A stretch of 19,641 nucleotides of DNA from DATHGT01 sp035317605 (lineage in GTDB: Bacteria; Methylomirabilota; Methylomirabilia; Rokubacteriales; CSP1-6): positions 1-19,641 of the forward strand of contig DATHGT010000348.1 of assembly GCA_035317605.1 (NCBI GenBank), written 5' to 3'. A model generated the notes under the pieces. It ran no database searches and was not told where the DNA came from. It saw nothing but the letters and a program-made list of their open reading frames with translations. Made by a program: the position numbers and the translations under genes. Position 1 is the first letter of the stretch, and every line of letters begins with the position of its first letter. This document shows positions 1 to 6,867 of this stretch, one piece after another.

Positions 1-84
1 CGCACCCCGGACCGCGAGGAAGGTGTCGCCGCCTTCCGCGAGAAGCGCCCGCCCAAATTCACGGGTCGCCGCTCCCGCGGCTGA
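1..84 (+). CDS. Enoyl-CoA hydratase/isomerase family protein, C-terminal end (partial)
   Basis: Frame 1 is open from the first base to a TGA at 82-84 and gives 27 residues. They contain the block EEGVAAFREKRPPKFTGR, which closely matches the usual C-terminal tail of crotonase-superfamily enoyl-CoA hydratases (E-x-GVxAFxEKRxPxFxGR). The family hydrates 2-enoyl-CoA thioesters in beta-oxidation or related catabolism in the cytoplasm. The catalytic core lies outside the window, so the substrate cannot be judged. The gene converges on the amidohydrolase at 160-1185, with a strong hairpin between them. The assignment rests only on the tail motif, and another crotonase-fold enzyme is possible. Confidence 0.72.
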   Translation, partial: RTPDREEGVAAFREKRPPKFTGRRSRG

Positions 85-107
85 TTCGCTTCGCGCGGGA
101 CCTTGCG

Positions 108-144
108 CACCGGCGACCGGGCTCGTTCGGCCCGGTCGCCGGTG
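108..144. terminator. Strong hairpin between convergent genes, probable bidirectional terminator
   Basis: CACCGGCGACCGGGC (108-122) pairs perfectly with GCCCGGTCGCCGGTG (130-144) across a 7-base loop, giving a 15-bp GC-rich stem. It lies between two convergent stop codons (84 on plus, 160 on minus). There is no clear T-tract on either side, so it may act as an RNA 3'-end stabiliser or with Rho rather than as a classical intrinsic terminator. Confidence 0.65.
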
Positions 145-159
145 ACGGGGATCAAATCG

Positions 160-1185
160 TCAGGCGGCCGCGTGTTCGCGCTGGGCGATCGGCGCTAGGT
201 GCGAGAGCATCGCGGCGGCGTTGTCGTGCAGGATCTGCTCGCGCGCGTCTTCACTGATGTGCGCTTCCGCCAGCGCCTTGGTGGTCCACTCGCAGCCGAA
301 TTCGGTGCCGTCGGTGCCGCACACGATGCGATCGGCGCCGTACAGGGCCACCGCGGCCTCGATCGCGCGCGGGCCGAACGAGTTGCAATCCACGTACACC
401 CTCGAGCGGCGGATGCGCGCCGACGGCAGCTCTTCCTTCGGCGTGTCGAGCAGAGAACGGTGGTCCATGCGCTCGACCTCGTACGGAATGTTGCCGCCCA
501 GGTTGTGGACGTGGATCTTCGCGTCGGGGTAGGGCGCGAGATAGTCGGTGAGGCACAGCGTCACCATCACCGACGACAGGCTCGCCTGCATGTCGAGCGT
601 GCCGTTGCGGCGGCGCGCGTTGTCGACGTCGCCCGCCACCTTGGGATAGGCGTCACCCGGCCGCGGGCCGTGGTGGATGAAGACGACCGCGCGATGCCGG
701 TTCGCGACCTCGAGCAGCGGACGCATGGCTTCGGCGTCCTTGCGCGTCAGGAACGCGTTGCCCGGCACCTGCGTGCCGATCATGCCCGGCAGCGCCAGCG
801 CGCGCTCGAACTCCGCGGCCGCGGCCGACATGTCCACCAGCGGCAGCGCCGCGTAGCCGACGAAGCGGCCCGGGTGCTCCTGGCAGAGCTTGGAGACGCT
901 GTCGTTGAAGAGCCGGCAGAGCGGGAGCGAGACGTCGAGCGGCTGCGTCTCGATCCAGCAGAACGAGCCGAGCAGCGACAGCGCGCTGGTGCTCACGCCC
1001 TGACGGTCCATCCGGGCGAGGTGGAAGTCCACCTGATCGAACGCCTTGGCCAGCGGCTCCTCGCCCATCCGGGTCTTCAGCACTTCGACGCCGTCCCCGT
1101 TGCGCACGACACGCGGTTCCGTGGTCCGGGCGCGCAACGCGTCGGTGAACTCGACGGGTCTCCAGTGGGCGTGCATGTCGATCAT
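160..1185 (-). CDS. Amidohydrolase family protein, ACMSD-like (metal-dependent decarboxylase/hydrolase)
   Basis: The 341-residue protein belongs to the amidohydrolase-2 (TIM-barrel) family that includes aminocarboxymuconate-semialdehyde decarboxylase. These cytoplasmic enzymes use a metal to decarboxylate or hydrolyse aromatic-ring cleavage products and related acids. Visible metal-site motifs are the N-terminal HxH in MIDMHAHW (H5, H7), HHG near 171-173, HVHNLGG around 225-231 and GTDGTEFG around 290-297, which supplies the late Asp (about D292). I chose the ATG at 1185 because AAGGAGAA precedes it by about 4 bases and because HxH belongs at the very N-terminus. Longer in-frame extension to 1269 adds 28 residues of non-family sequence. 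The gene is divergent from the hydrolase at 1345 and shares its promoter region. The substrate is not deducible. Confidence 0.88.
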   Translation of the reverse strand: MIDMHAHWRPVEFTDALRARTTEPRVVRNGDGVEVLKTRMGEEPLAKAFDQVDFHLARMDRQGVSTSALSLLGSFCWIETQPLDVSLPLCRLFNDSVSKLCQEHPGRFVGYAALPLVDMSAAAAEFERALALPGMIGTQVPGNAFLTRKDAEAMRPLLEVANRHRAVVFIHHGPRPGDAYPKVAGDVDNARRRNGTLDMQASLSSVMVTLCLTDYLAPYPDAKIHVHNLGGNIPYEVERMDHRSLLDTPKEELPSARIRRSRVYVDCNSFGPRAIEAAVALYGADRIVCGTDGTEFGCEWTTKALAEAHISEDAREQILHDNAAAMLSHLAPIAQREHAAA

Positions 1186-1247
1186 GGTGTTCTCCTTCGG
1201 TCGTTCGCGGACGATGTGGACGCAATTTATGCCACCGGCGAGGGCAA

Positions 1248-1291
1248 CGCAAGCGCACCGCGAGCGCATCGCAAGCGCACCGCGAGCGCAC
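1248..1291. repeat. Four tandem 11-bp repeats in a divergent promoter region
   Basis: Four consecutive 11-mers read CGCAAGCGCAC, CGCGAGCGCAT, CGCAAGCGCAC and CGCGAGCGCAC, so the consensus is CGC(A/G)AGCGCA(C/T). Seen at a larger period, it is a 22-bp unit repeated twice with one mismatch. It lies between the divergent genes at 1185 and 1345, just upstream of a TATGAT box at 1310. A period of one helical turn places each copy on the same face of the DNA, as in multimeric operators. Slippage of a GC-rich sequence is the alternative. Confidence 0.7.
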
Positions 1292-1309
1292 GGGACGGAC
1301 GCGTCGCGC

Positions 1310-1337
1310 TATGATGCACGCCACACCCCACAAGGAG
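1310..1337 (+). promoter_or_regulatory. Putative -10 box (TATGAT) and ribosome binding site of the 1345 gene
   Basis: TATGAT at 1310-1315 resembles a sigma-70 -10 hexamer. AAGGAG at 1332-1337 is a good Shine-Dalgarno sequence 7 bases before the ATG at 1345, which decides that start against the in-frame GTG at 1339, only 1 base from it. I do not see a convincing -35 hexamer; the repeats at 1248-1291 lie upstream. Confidence 0.45.
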
Positions 1338-1344
1338 CGTGCGC

Positions 1345-2055
1345 ATGTCGCAGCTCGTGTTTCTCCACGGACCCGGCGCGGGCGCCTGCGCCGACGCGTT
1401 CCACCATCAGCTCGAGCATTTCCCGAAGAGCGTCGCGCCGACCCTGCCTGGCCACCTCGAAGGCGTCCGGTGTCCCGACGTGGCGCGCTACACGGAATGG
1501 GTGCGTGGCTGGCTGTGGGCGCAAGGTCTGAAGAGGGAGCTCGTGCTGGTCGGGTACACGCTGGGCGCCTCGATCGCGCTCCAATACGGCCTCGACTATC
1601 CGGACGAGGTGAAGGGCCTGGTGCTGATGACCGTCGCCGCGGGACCCAAGACCCGCCCCCCGGGCGCGTACGAGATGCGGCTGCGCGCCGCCGAGGACCC
1701 GAAGGTCTACGAGGAGTGGCTGGCGTACCAGCGGCATGCCTTGAAGTTCGTGGAGCCCGGCTTGCGAGAGCGGTTGATGGAGCGGCACCGCCAGGTGGGC
1801 CCGCTGTCCCAGTACCACGACTTGAAGGCGATCGACGCCTTCGACGTGCGCGAGCGCCTCCCGACGCTGAAGCCCAAGCTGCTCCTCCTGCGCGGCCTGG
1901 ACGATCCCACCAACCCGCCGGAGTACGAGAAAGAGATCCACGACGCCGTGCCCGGTTCACGCTACGTGAAGCTCTCCGGCGCGGGGCACTTCCCGCCCAC
2001 GGAGATTCCGGGCGAGGTCAACGCGCTGATCGAAGAATTCGTGGACGCATGCTGA
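1345..2055 (+). CDS. Alpha/beta hydrolase with Thr at the nucleophile position
   Basis: The 236-residue protein has the alpha/beta-hydrolase plan: an oxyanion-hole HGPGAG at 8-13, a nucleophile elbow at 70-74, an acid-containing GLDDPTNPP at 184-192 and the catalytic His in GAGHFPP (about H215). The elbow reads G-Y-T-L-G, so the expected Ser/Cys/Asp nucleophile is Thr72 (ACG at 1558-1560). The Asp and His of the triad are present. Family members hydrolyse esters, C-C bonds or epoxides in the cytoplasm; with Thr the activity may be changed, weak or non-hydrolytic. It leads the plus-strand operon and its last 7 bases overlap the MetE-like gene, so the two are probably translated together. The start is set by AAGGAG 7 bases upstream. 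Confidence 0.85.
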   Translation: MSQLVFLHGPGAGACADAFHHQLEHFPKSVAPTLPGHLEGVRCPDVARYTEWVRGWLWAQGLKRELVLVGYTLGASIALQYGLDYPDEVKGLVLMTVAAGPKTRPPGAYEMRLRAAEDPKVYEEWLAYQRHALKFVEPGLRERLMERHRQVGPLSQYHDLKAIDAFDVRERLPTLKPKLLLLRGLDDPTNPPEYEKEIHDAVPGSRYVKLSGAGHFPPTEIPGEVNALIEEFVDAC

Positions 2056-3245
2056 CCGTCACGCGCGACCTGATGCTGCCCACGGCCATCACCGGCTCGT
2101 ATCCCCGTCCCCTCTGGTTCGATCAGAGCCTGCACGGCCGGTCGTTCAGGGACGCGCTCGGCGATTCGATCTTTCGCGAGCAGTACCTCGACGCGGTGGC
2201 GGCCGTGGTCAACGCCCAGGAGTCCGCCGGGCTCGACATCGTGACCGACGGCGACACCCGCTTCGACCTCGCCGTGGGCGGTAAGTCGTGGTTCTTCTAT
2301 CCCATCGAGCGCCTCGGCGGCATCGAGGGCCACCGGAACACGTCGCGCGGCTGGATGCAGCGCCACGACCTCCGGCCGGGCCGCATCCTCTGGGAAGTCC
2401 AGGAGGCGTATCAACCCGCCGTGGTGAAGGAGAAGCTGACGCGGGGGCCGCTGGAATACACGGAGCTCTGGAAGGTCGCCCAGCGCCTGACCGACCGGCC
2501 CATGAAGTTCGGCGCGATCTGCGGTCCCGCCCTGGCCGGCATGCTCTGGGACGAACACTACCGGGACGACCGGGCGCTCATCACCGACCTCTGCGACATC
2601 ATGAACGCCGAGTTCCGGGAGCTGGCGGCCGCCGGCTGTCCGCTCATCCAGGTCGAGGAGCCTCCCCACCACGGGCGCACCACGCGGCCCGACTGCACCG
2701 ACGCCGACCTCGAGTTCCTGACCGAGGCGTTCAACCGCCAGCTCGTCGGGGTCGACGCCGAGGTCTGGGTGCACACCTGCTGGGGCAACCCGAACCAGCA
2801 GCGCGTGTACTGGGAGACGCCGAGCTACGAGCGCGCGCTGCCGTATCTCCTGAGGCTCGACGCCGACGTGATCACGTTCGAGTGCGCCAGCACCGACGGC
2901 CGGGACCTGCCGCTCTTCGCCAAGCACCGCACCGACAAGAAGATCGGGATCGGCGTGATCAGCCACTGCAACACGGTGGTGGAGCCGCCCGAATACGTGG
3001 CCGGGCTGATCCGCAAGGCGCTCGAGTACATCCCGCCCGAGCGCTTGGTGATCACGACCGACTGCGGCTTCGGGCGCGAGGGGCTGAGCCGGCGGATCGC
3101 CTACTACAAGTGCGTCGCCCTCGTGGAGGGCACCAACATCGTCCGTCGCGAGCTGGGGCTTCCGGAGGCCCGTGTGCGCGCCGCCGATCCGCGACTCTGG
3201 TTCGCGAGCGCTGGCGACTCATCCCGGACAGGGGGTCGAACGTGA
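2049..3245 (+). CDS. Cobalamin-independent methionine synthase (MetE C-terminal domain)-like protein
   Basis: The 398-residue protein resembles the catalytic C-terminal half of MetE and archaeal core MetE, which transfer a methyl group from a folate or other donor to a thiol using zinc. It lacks the N-terminal half of the classical ~750-residue MetE. The N-terminus has the family's TAITGSYPRP, followed by DIVTDGD near residues 60-65. All four MetE-type zinc ligands can be placed: His242 and Cys244 in VHTCWG, Glu278 in TFECAS and Cys339 in TTDCGFGREG. The motif is HTC rather than the HMC of true MetE, so the thiol acceptor may differ from homocysteine. The ATG at 2049 overlaps the hydrolase stop. 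Its stop is shared with the nuclease start (GTGA), implying coupled translation. Other users of this fold, such as coenzyme-M epoxyalkane lyases, are possible. Confidence 0.85.
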   Translation: MLTVTRDLMLPTAITGSYPRPLWFDQSLHGRSFRDALGDSIFREQYLDAVAAVVNAQESAGLDIVTDGDTRFDLAVGGKSWFFYPIERLGGIEGHRNTSRGWMQRHDLRPGRILWEVQEAYQPAVVKEKLTRGPLEYTELWKVAQRLTDRPMKFGAICGPALAGMLWDEHYRDDRALITDLCDIMNAEFRELAAAGCPLIQVEEPPHHGRTTRPDCTDADLEFLTEAFNRQLVGVDAEVWVHTCWGNPNQQRVYWETPSYERALPYLLRLDADVITFECASTDGRDLPLFAKHRTDKKIGIGVISHCNTVVEPPEYVAGLIRKALEYIPPERLVITTDCGFGREGLSRRIAYYKCVALVEGTNIVRRELGLPEARVRAADPRLWFASAGDSSRTGGRT

Positions 3246-4045
3246 AGCGAGCTCCGATCGTCCTCGTGCTCCTCCTGATCGCTCCCTCGTCGGTTCTCGC
3301 GTGGGGAGCGAACGGACACCGCATCGTCGGCCGGATCGCCGCCAACCATCTCACGGCCGAGGCGGCCGTCGCCGTCGCGAGCCTGATCGGCCCCGAAGGC
3401 CTGGATCAGGCGGCCACCTGGGCGGACGATATCCGGAACGATCCGAACTGGCAGCCGCCGTTGAAGAACCCGAGCCCCTGGCACTACATCAGCATCGACG
3501 ACCAGGAGACGCTCGAGACCACCGTGCGCAGTCCCGACGGCGACGTGCTCGAGGCCATCGGACGGTTCTCGGCCGTGCTGCGCGATCCGCGAGCGACGCG
3601 GCAGGCGAAGCAGGAGGCGCTGCGGTTCGTCGTCCACTTCGTGGGCGACGTCCACCAGCCGCTGCACGTCGGCAGGCGGGCCGACCGGGGCGGCAACGAC
3701 GTGAAGGTGACGCTGTTCGGCGAGGAGACGAACCTCCACTCGGTCTGGGACAGCGGCCTCATCGAGAGCGAGAAGCTGAGCTTCTCCGAGCTCGCCGCGT
3801 TCATCGACCGCCCGACGCGGGATGAGTTGCGCACCTGGCAGAGCGCGGCGCCCGCCGACTGGGTCCGGGAGTCGAAGGCGGCGCGGGACCGGATCTACAA
3901 GATCGGCGACGGCAAGCTCGGCTACCAGTACGCCTTCGACAACACGCCGCTGATCAAGCGCCGGCTCCTGCAAGCCGGAGTGCGCCTGGCCGGCCTACTC
4001 AACTCGATCTTCGCGCAGCCACGTCCTTCGATCCCCGGCCGCTAA
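3242..4045 (+). CDS. Secreted S1/P1-type nuclease
   Basis: The 267-residue zinc nuclease precursor should degrade single-stranded nucleic acids outside the cytoplasm. Residues 1-20 form a signal peptide (KR, a leucine/valine-rich core, then VLA), and cleavage after A20 would expose Trp21. The mature N-terminal Trp is itself a zinc ligand in P1 nuclease. The other eight ligands of the tri-zinc site fit by motif: H26 in GHRIVG, D62 in WADD, H81 in WHYIS, H132 and D136 in VHFVGD, H142 in QPLHVG, and H166 and D170 in LHSVWD. The GTG start at 3242 forms a GTGA overlap with the preceding stop, and the signal peptide begins immediately there. A partial paralogue lies at 4953. The length is normal for bacterial members, so I expect an active enzyme. 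Confidence 0.92.
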   Translation: MKRAPIVLVLLLIAPSSVLAWGANGHRIVGRIAANHLTAEAAVAVASLIGPEGLDQAATWADDIRNDPNWQPPLKNPSPWHYISIDDQETLETTVRSPDGDVLEAIGRFSAVLRDPRATRQAKQEALRFVVHFVGDVHQPLHVGRRADRGGNDVKVTLFGEETNLHSVWDSGLIESEKLSFSELAAFIDRPTRDELRTWQSAAPADWVRESKAARDRIYKIGDGKLGYQYAFDNTPLIKRRLLQAGVRLAGLLNSIFAQPRPSIPGR

Positions 4046-4059
4046 ATCGTGGCCACCCT

Positions 4060-4953
4060 GTGAATCGCGGCCTCTTCTTCCTGGCGACCGTGGTCCTCGC
4101 CTGGGGCCTGACGTGGCCGGTCAACAAAGTGATCCTGGTGAGCCTGTCGCCCATCTGGACTGTGGCTATCCGATCGGCGGTCGGCGCCGCCGCGCTGTTC
4201 GCGCTTTCGATCGCGCTGGGCCGTCTCAGCGTGCCGCCACGCGACGACGTGCCGGTGCTTCTCAGCCTGGCGCTCCTGCACATGGTCGGCTTCGGCGTGC
4301 TCGGCAGCGTGGGACTCTCGCTCGTGCCGACCGGACGGTCCGTGGTGCTCGCCTACACGACCCCGCTCTGGGTCATGCCCGGCGCCAGCCTCTTCCTCGG
4401 TGAGCGCCTCACGGCCCGGCGCGCGATCGGAGTGATCGCGGGCCTGCTCGGCTTGGCCGTCCTCTTCAATCCGCTGGCCTTCGACTGGACCAGCCGTCGC
4501 GCGGTCCTCGGCAATGCGGCGGTCCTCGCCGCCGCATTCCTCTGGGCGGCGAGCATCCTGCACCTGCGTGCCCATCGCTGGCGCTCGGCGCCGTTCGACC
4601 TGCTGCCGTGGCAGAGCCTGCTCGCGACCGTCATCATCACTGGGCTCGCGCTCGCCGTCGAGGGCATCCCCACGGTCGACTGGAATCCCACGCTGATCGC
4701 GCTCCTGCTCTACGCCGGCGTGCCGGGCACGGCCCTGGCGTACTGGGCCATGGCGATGGCGGGAAAGAGCCTCCCCGCCGTCACCACGGCCCTCGGCCTG
4801 CTCCTCGCCCCCGTTGTCAGCGTCGTCGTCGCCACGCTCTGGCTGCGCGAACCTCTGACCCCGCCGCTGGTGATCGCGCTCGTCCTCATCATCGGCGGCG
4901 TGGCTCTCGGAACCTCCGCGCCCAGGCAATCGAATGGGAGGGCTGAACCTTGA
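4060..4953 (+). CDS. EamA-family (drug/metabolite superfamily) transporter
   Basis: The 297-residue, very hydrophobic protein has about ten predicted membrane helices arranged as two EamA repeats (roughly 5-135 and 150-285). Typical family signatures are WGLTWPVNK near the first helix, VVLAYTTPLWV leading into LFLGERLTARR at the end of the first repeat, and LYAGVPGTALAYW followed by LLLAPVVSVVVATLWLREP in the second. Members export amino acids, nucleosides or other metabolites across the inner membrane; the substrate is not visible. The only plausible start is a GTG at 4060, 14 bases after the nuclease stop and without a clear ribosome binding site. Its stop overlaps the next ATG (TGATG). The gene is sandwiched between one intact and one truncated S1/P1 nuclease copy. 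Confidence 0.9.
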   Translation: MNRGLFFLATVVLAWGLTWPVNKVILVSLSPIWTVAIRSAVGAAALFALSIALGRLSVPPRDDVPVLLSLALLHMVGFGVLGSVGLSLVPTGRSVVLAYTTPLWVMPGASLFLGERLTARRAIGVIAGLLGLAVLFNPLAFDWTSRRAVLGNAAVLAAAFLWAASILHLRAHRWRSAPFDLLPWQSLLATVIITGLALAVEGIPTVDWNPTLIALLLYAGVPGTALAYWAMAMAGKSLPAVTTALGLLLAPVVSVVVATLWLREPLTPPLVIALVLIIGGVALGTSAPRQSNGRAEP

Positions 4954-5213
4954 TGAAACGCGCCTCGTTGGTCCTCGTTCTGCTGCTGAACGTTCTCTCT
5001 TCGGTCCTCGCGTGGGGACCGACCGGGCATCGTGTGGTCGGGCGGATCGCCGCTAACCATCTCACGGCCGCGGCGGCCATCGCCGTCGCGAGCCTCATCG
5101 GCCCGAGACTTCCCGAGGAAGTCGCCGCCTGCATCCTGTTTTTCGCCTCCGACGACGCCTCGTACGTGACCGGTACCCTGTTGTTCGTCGACGGCGGCTA
5201 CGCGGCGATGTGA
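4953..5213 (+). CDS. Chimeric ORF: 5' end of an S1/P1 nuclease paralogue fused in frame to the 3' end of a short-chain dehydrogenase
   Basis: The 86-residue reading frame joins two unrelated families. Residues 1-51 repeat the start of the nuclease at 3242: signal peptide ending VLA, then W21 and GHRVVGRIAANHLTA. By hand alignment 41 of 51 residues are identical, and the DNA has 28 mismatches in 153 bases. From residue 52 it becomes the C-terminal segment of an SDR enzyme (PEEVAAC, ASDDASYVTG, then the hallmark LFVDGGYAAM). Neither active site is complete: the nuclease keeps only W21 and H26, and the SDR lacks its Rossmann core and YxxxK. GGGAGGG 10 bases upstream and a TGATG overlap with the EamA gene would still allow translation. 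I read it as a deletion remnant; a misassembly or a new exported peptide cannot be excluded. Confidence 0.8.
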   Translation: MKRASLVLVLLLNVLSSVLAWGPTGHRVVGRIAANHLTAAAAIAVASLIGPRLPEEVAACILFFASDDASYVTGTLLFVDGGYAAM

Positions 5214-5334
5214 GCCTCGCCTGACTCGGAGGCAACATCACCGGGACGCTGAAGCGGGTGTATACCGACCCTGACACGCTTGCACTCCTGCGGACCCGCG
5301 TCGAGAGAGTGTGAACGCGTGATTGGAGGGATAC

Positions 5335-6054
5335 ATGGCGACCCACAAGGTGGTGAAGCACGACGAGTGGCTCAAGGCGCGGAAGAAGCACCTGGCGAAG
5401 GAAAAGGAGTTCACCCGGCTGCGCGACCAGCTGAGCCGGGAGCGGCGCAATCTGCCCTGGGAGCTCGTCGAAAAGCAGTACACGTTTCAGGGCGAGCACG
5501 GGACGCAGACACTCGGCGACCTCTTCGAGGGACGCGGCCAGCTGGTCGTCTATCACGCGATGTTCCATCCCGACACCGCGGGGTCCCATACACCCTGGAC
5601 GGAGGACGCGCCCTGCTACGTCTGCTCCTTCTGGATGGACAACTTCAACGGCATCACGGTCCATCTGAACCACCGCGACATCACCATGGCCGCGGTCTCC
5701 CGGGCCCCCTACGCGAAGCTGGCCGCCTACAAGAAACGGATGGGCTGGGGCTTTCCGTGGCGGTCATCGCTCGGAAGTGACTTCAATCTCGACTATCGCG
5801 TCTCTTTCACCGATGAGGCAGGGAAGGTCGACTACAACTACCGCCTCCGCCCCTGGGGGTTGACCGAGGCCCCCGGCATCAGCGTATTCCTGAAGGACGG
5901 TGGCCAGATCTACCACACGTACTCCACCTATGAGCGTGGGCTCGACATGTTGAACGTCGCCTACCACTACATGGATCTCGTGCCGAAGGGCCGCGATGAG
6001 GGCGACGAAGGCGCCGCGGCGTGGGTTCGCCGTCGCGACGAGTATCAGGACTGA
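5335..6054 (+). CDS. DUF899 family thioredoxin-like protein
   Basis: The 239-residue protein matches the DUF899/COG4312 family, predicted cytoplasmic dithiol-disulfide oxidoreductases of thioredoxin-like fold. Family landmarks are PWELVEKQYTF near 41-51, LVVYHAMF near 70-77, PCYVCSFWMDNFNG with a CxxC pair (C94, C97), HLNHRDI, and the GWGFPWRSSLGSDFN block near 145-160. The physiological substrate of this family is unknown. The start is the ATG at 5335, with GGAGGG ending 4 bases before it; an in-frame TTG at 5323 would place the ribosome binding site inside the gene. The 121 bases between it and the chimeric ORF contain no gene I can support, only a weak TATACC box near 5261. Its stop overlaps the next ATG (TGATG). 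Confidence 0.88.
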   Translation: MATHKVVKHDEWLKARKKHLAKEKEFTRLRDQLSRERRNLPWELVEKQYTFQGEHGTQTLGDLFEGRGQLVVYHAMFHPDTAGSHTPWTEDAPCYVCSFWMDNFNGITVHLNHRDITMAAVSRAPYAKLAAYKKRMGWGFPWRSSLGSDFNLDYRVSFTDEAGKVDYNYRLRPWGLTEAPGISVFLKDGGQIYHTYSTYERGLDMLNVAYHYMDLVPKGRDEGDEGAAAWVRRRDEYQD

Positions 6055-6860
6055 TGTCCCGCAGCCGGCTCCTCATGGCGTTCGGGCTGGTCAGGCAACG
6101 CAGGCCGGGCGGATTCTGTCCAGCGTGCCGAGTGCTGATGAAAGCGCGCGACGCCAGCCAGGAACTGGCCAAGCCCACGGTGGCCGCACTGGTCGTCCTC
6201 GCCCTCGCCGGCGTGGCCTGGGCGGCCATGGTTCACCATTCACGGTCCATGGCGGGGATGGAAGGAATGGACATGGGCCTCGGCCCGATCGAGTCCTTCG
6301 CCGTGACCTGGGTCGTGATGATGGCGGCGATGATGTTGCCCTCCGCGATCCCGGTGGTCCTCGAGTTCGCGCGGACGGCCGAAGGGCGGCGGCGATGGCC
6401 CATCGCTACGGTAGTGCTGGCCGTCACGTACCTCGGCGTATGGCTGATGTTCGGCGTCGTGTGCTACGCGCTCTACACCGCCGCCGGCATGCCCTGGCCC
6501 AACCAGCCCGTGGTGGCTGGACTGGCCCTGGCTCTGGCCGGCGTCTATTCCGTCAGCCCGATCAAACGGGCGAGCCAGGCCCGCTGCCGCGAGCTGTGCG
6601 CGCTCCATGGCCCGCTTCCCTTCAACCTGATGCGGAGCGCCGCGGTCGCCGGCGCGCGCTACGGCCTCAGCTGCCTCGGGTGCAGCGCGGCGCTCATGGT
6701 GGCCATGGTCCTCATCGGAATGTCCAGTGTGTGGTGGGCGGTGATCCTGGGCATCGTCGTCCTCGTCTACAAGCTCGCGCCTCCGCTGCGATGGCGATTT
6801 GAGCTGGCCCTTTCGCTCGCTCTGGTGGCTCTCGGCGTGGCTTACTTCAGAATGGCTTGA
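6054..6860 (+). CDS. DUF2182 family predicted metal-binding membrane protein
   Basis: The 268-residue integral membrane protein carries the DUF2182 signature MMAAMMLPSAIPVVL (about 89-103), with Trp a few residues before it, and a later GLSCLGCSAALM segment followed by hydrophobic helices and YKLAPP. A His/Met-rich stretch (HHSRSMAGMEGMDMG, about 61-75) lies just before the signature and could bind copper or another soft metal; that is inference. About six to seven membrane helices are visible. I chose the ATG at 6054 because it forms a TGATG overlap with DUF899, but there is no strong ribosome binding site. The ATG at 6138 gives a 240-residue protein closer to the family's usual N-terminus and would drop a CPAC motif. 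Function in the family is not established. Confidence 0.82.
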   Translation: MSRSRLLMAFGLVRQRRPGGFCPACRVLMKARDASQELAKPTVAALVVLALAGVAWAAMVHHSRSMAGMEGMDMGLGPIESFAVTWVVMMAAMMLPSAIPVVLEFARTAEGRRRWPIATVVLAVTYLGVWLMFGVVCYALYTAAGMPWPNQPVVAGLALALAGVYSVSPIKRASQARCRELCALHGPLPFNLMRSAAVAGARYGLSCLGCSAALMVAMVLIGMSSVWWAVILGIVVLVYKLAPPLRWRFELALSLALVALGVAYFRMA

Positions 6861-6867
6861 GACGGTC

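Noticed and set aside
199..1314. Long plus-strand frame (371 codons) opposite the amidohydrolase
   Set aside because: It is a shadow of the minus-strand gene in GC-rich DNA: Arg/Val/His-rich with no family motif, while the minus strand has a full metal-site set and a ribosome binding site.
4042..4929. Long minus-strand frame opposite the EamA gene
   Set aside because: The composition is low-complexity (Gln, Arg, Asp, Gly, Glu) and the plus strand encodes a clear ten-helix transporter.
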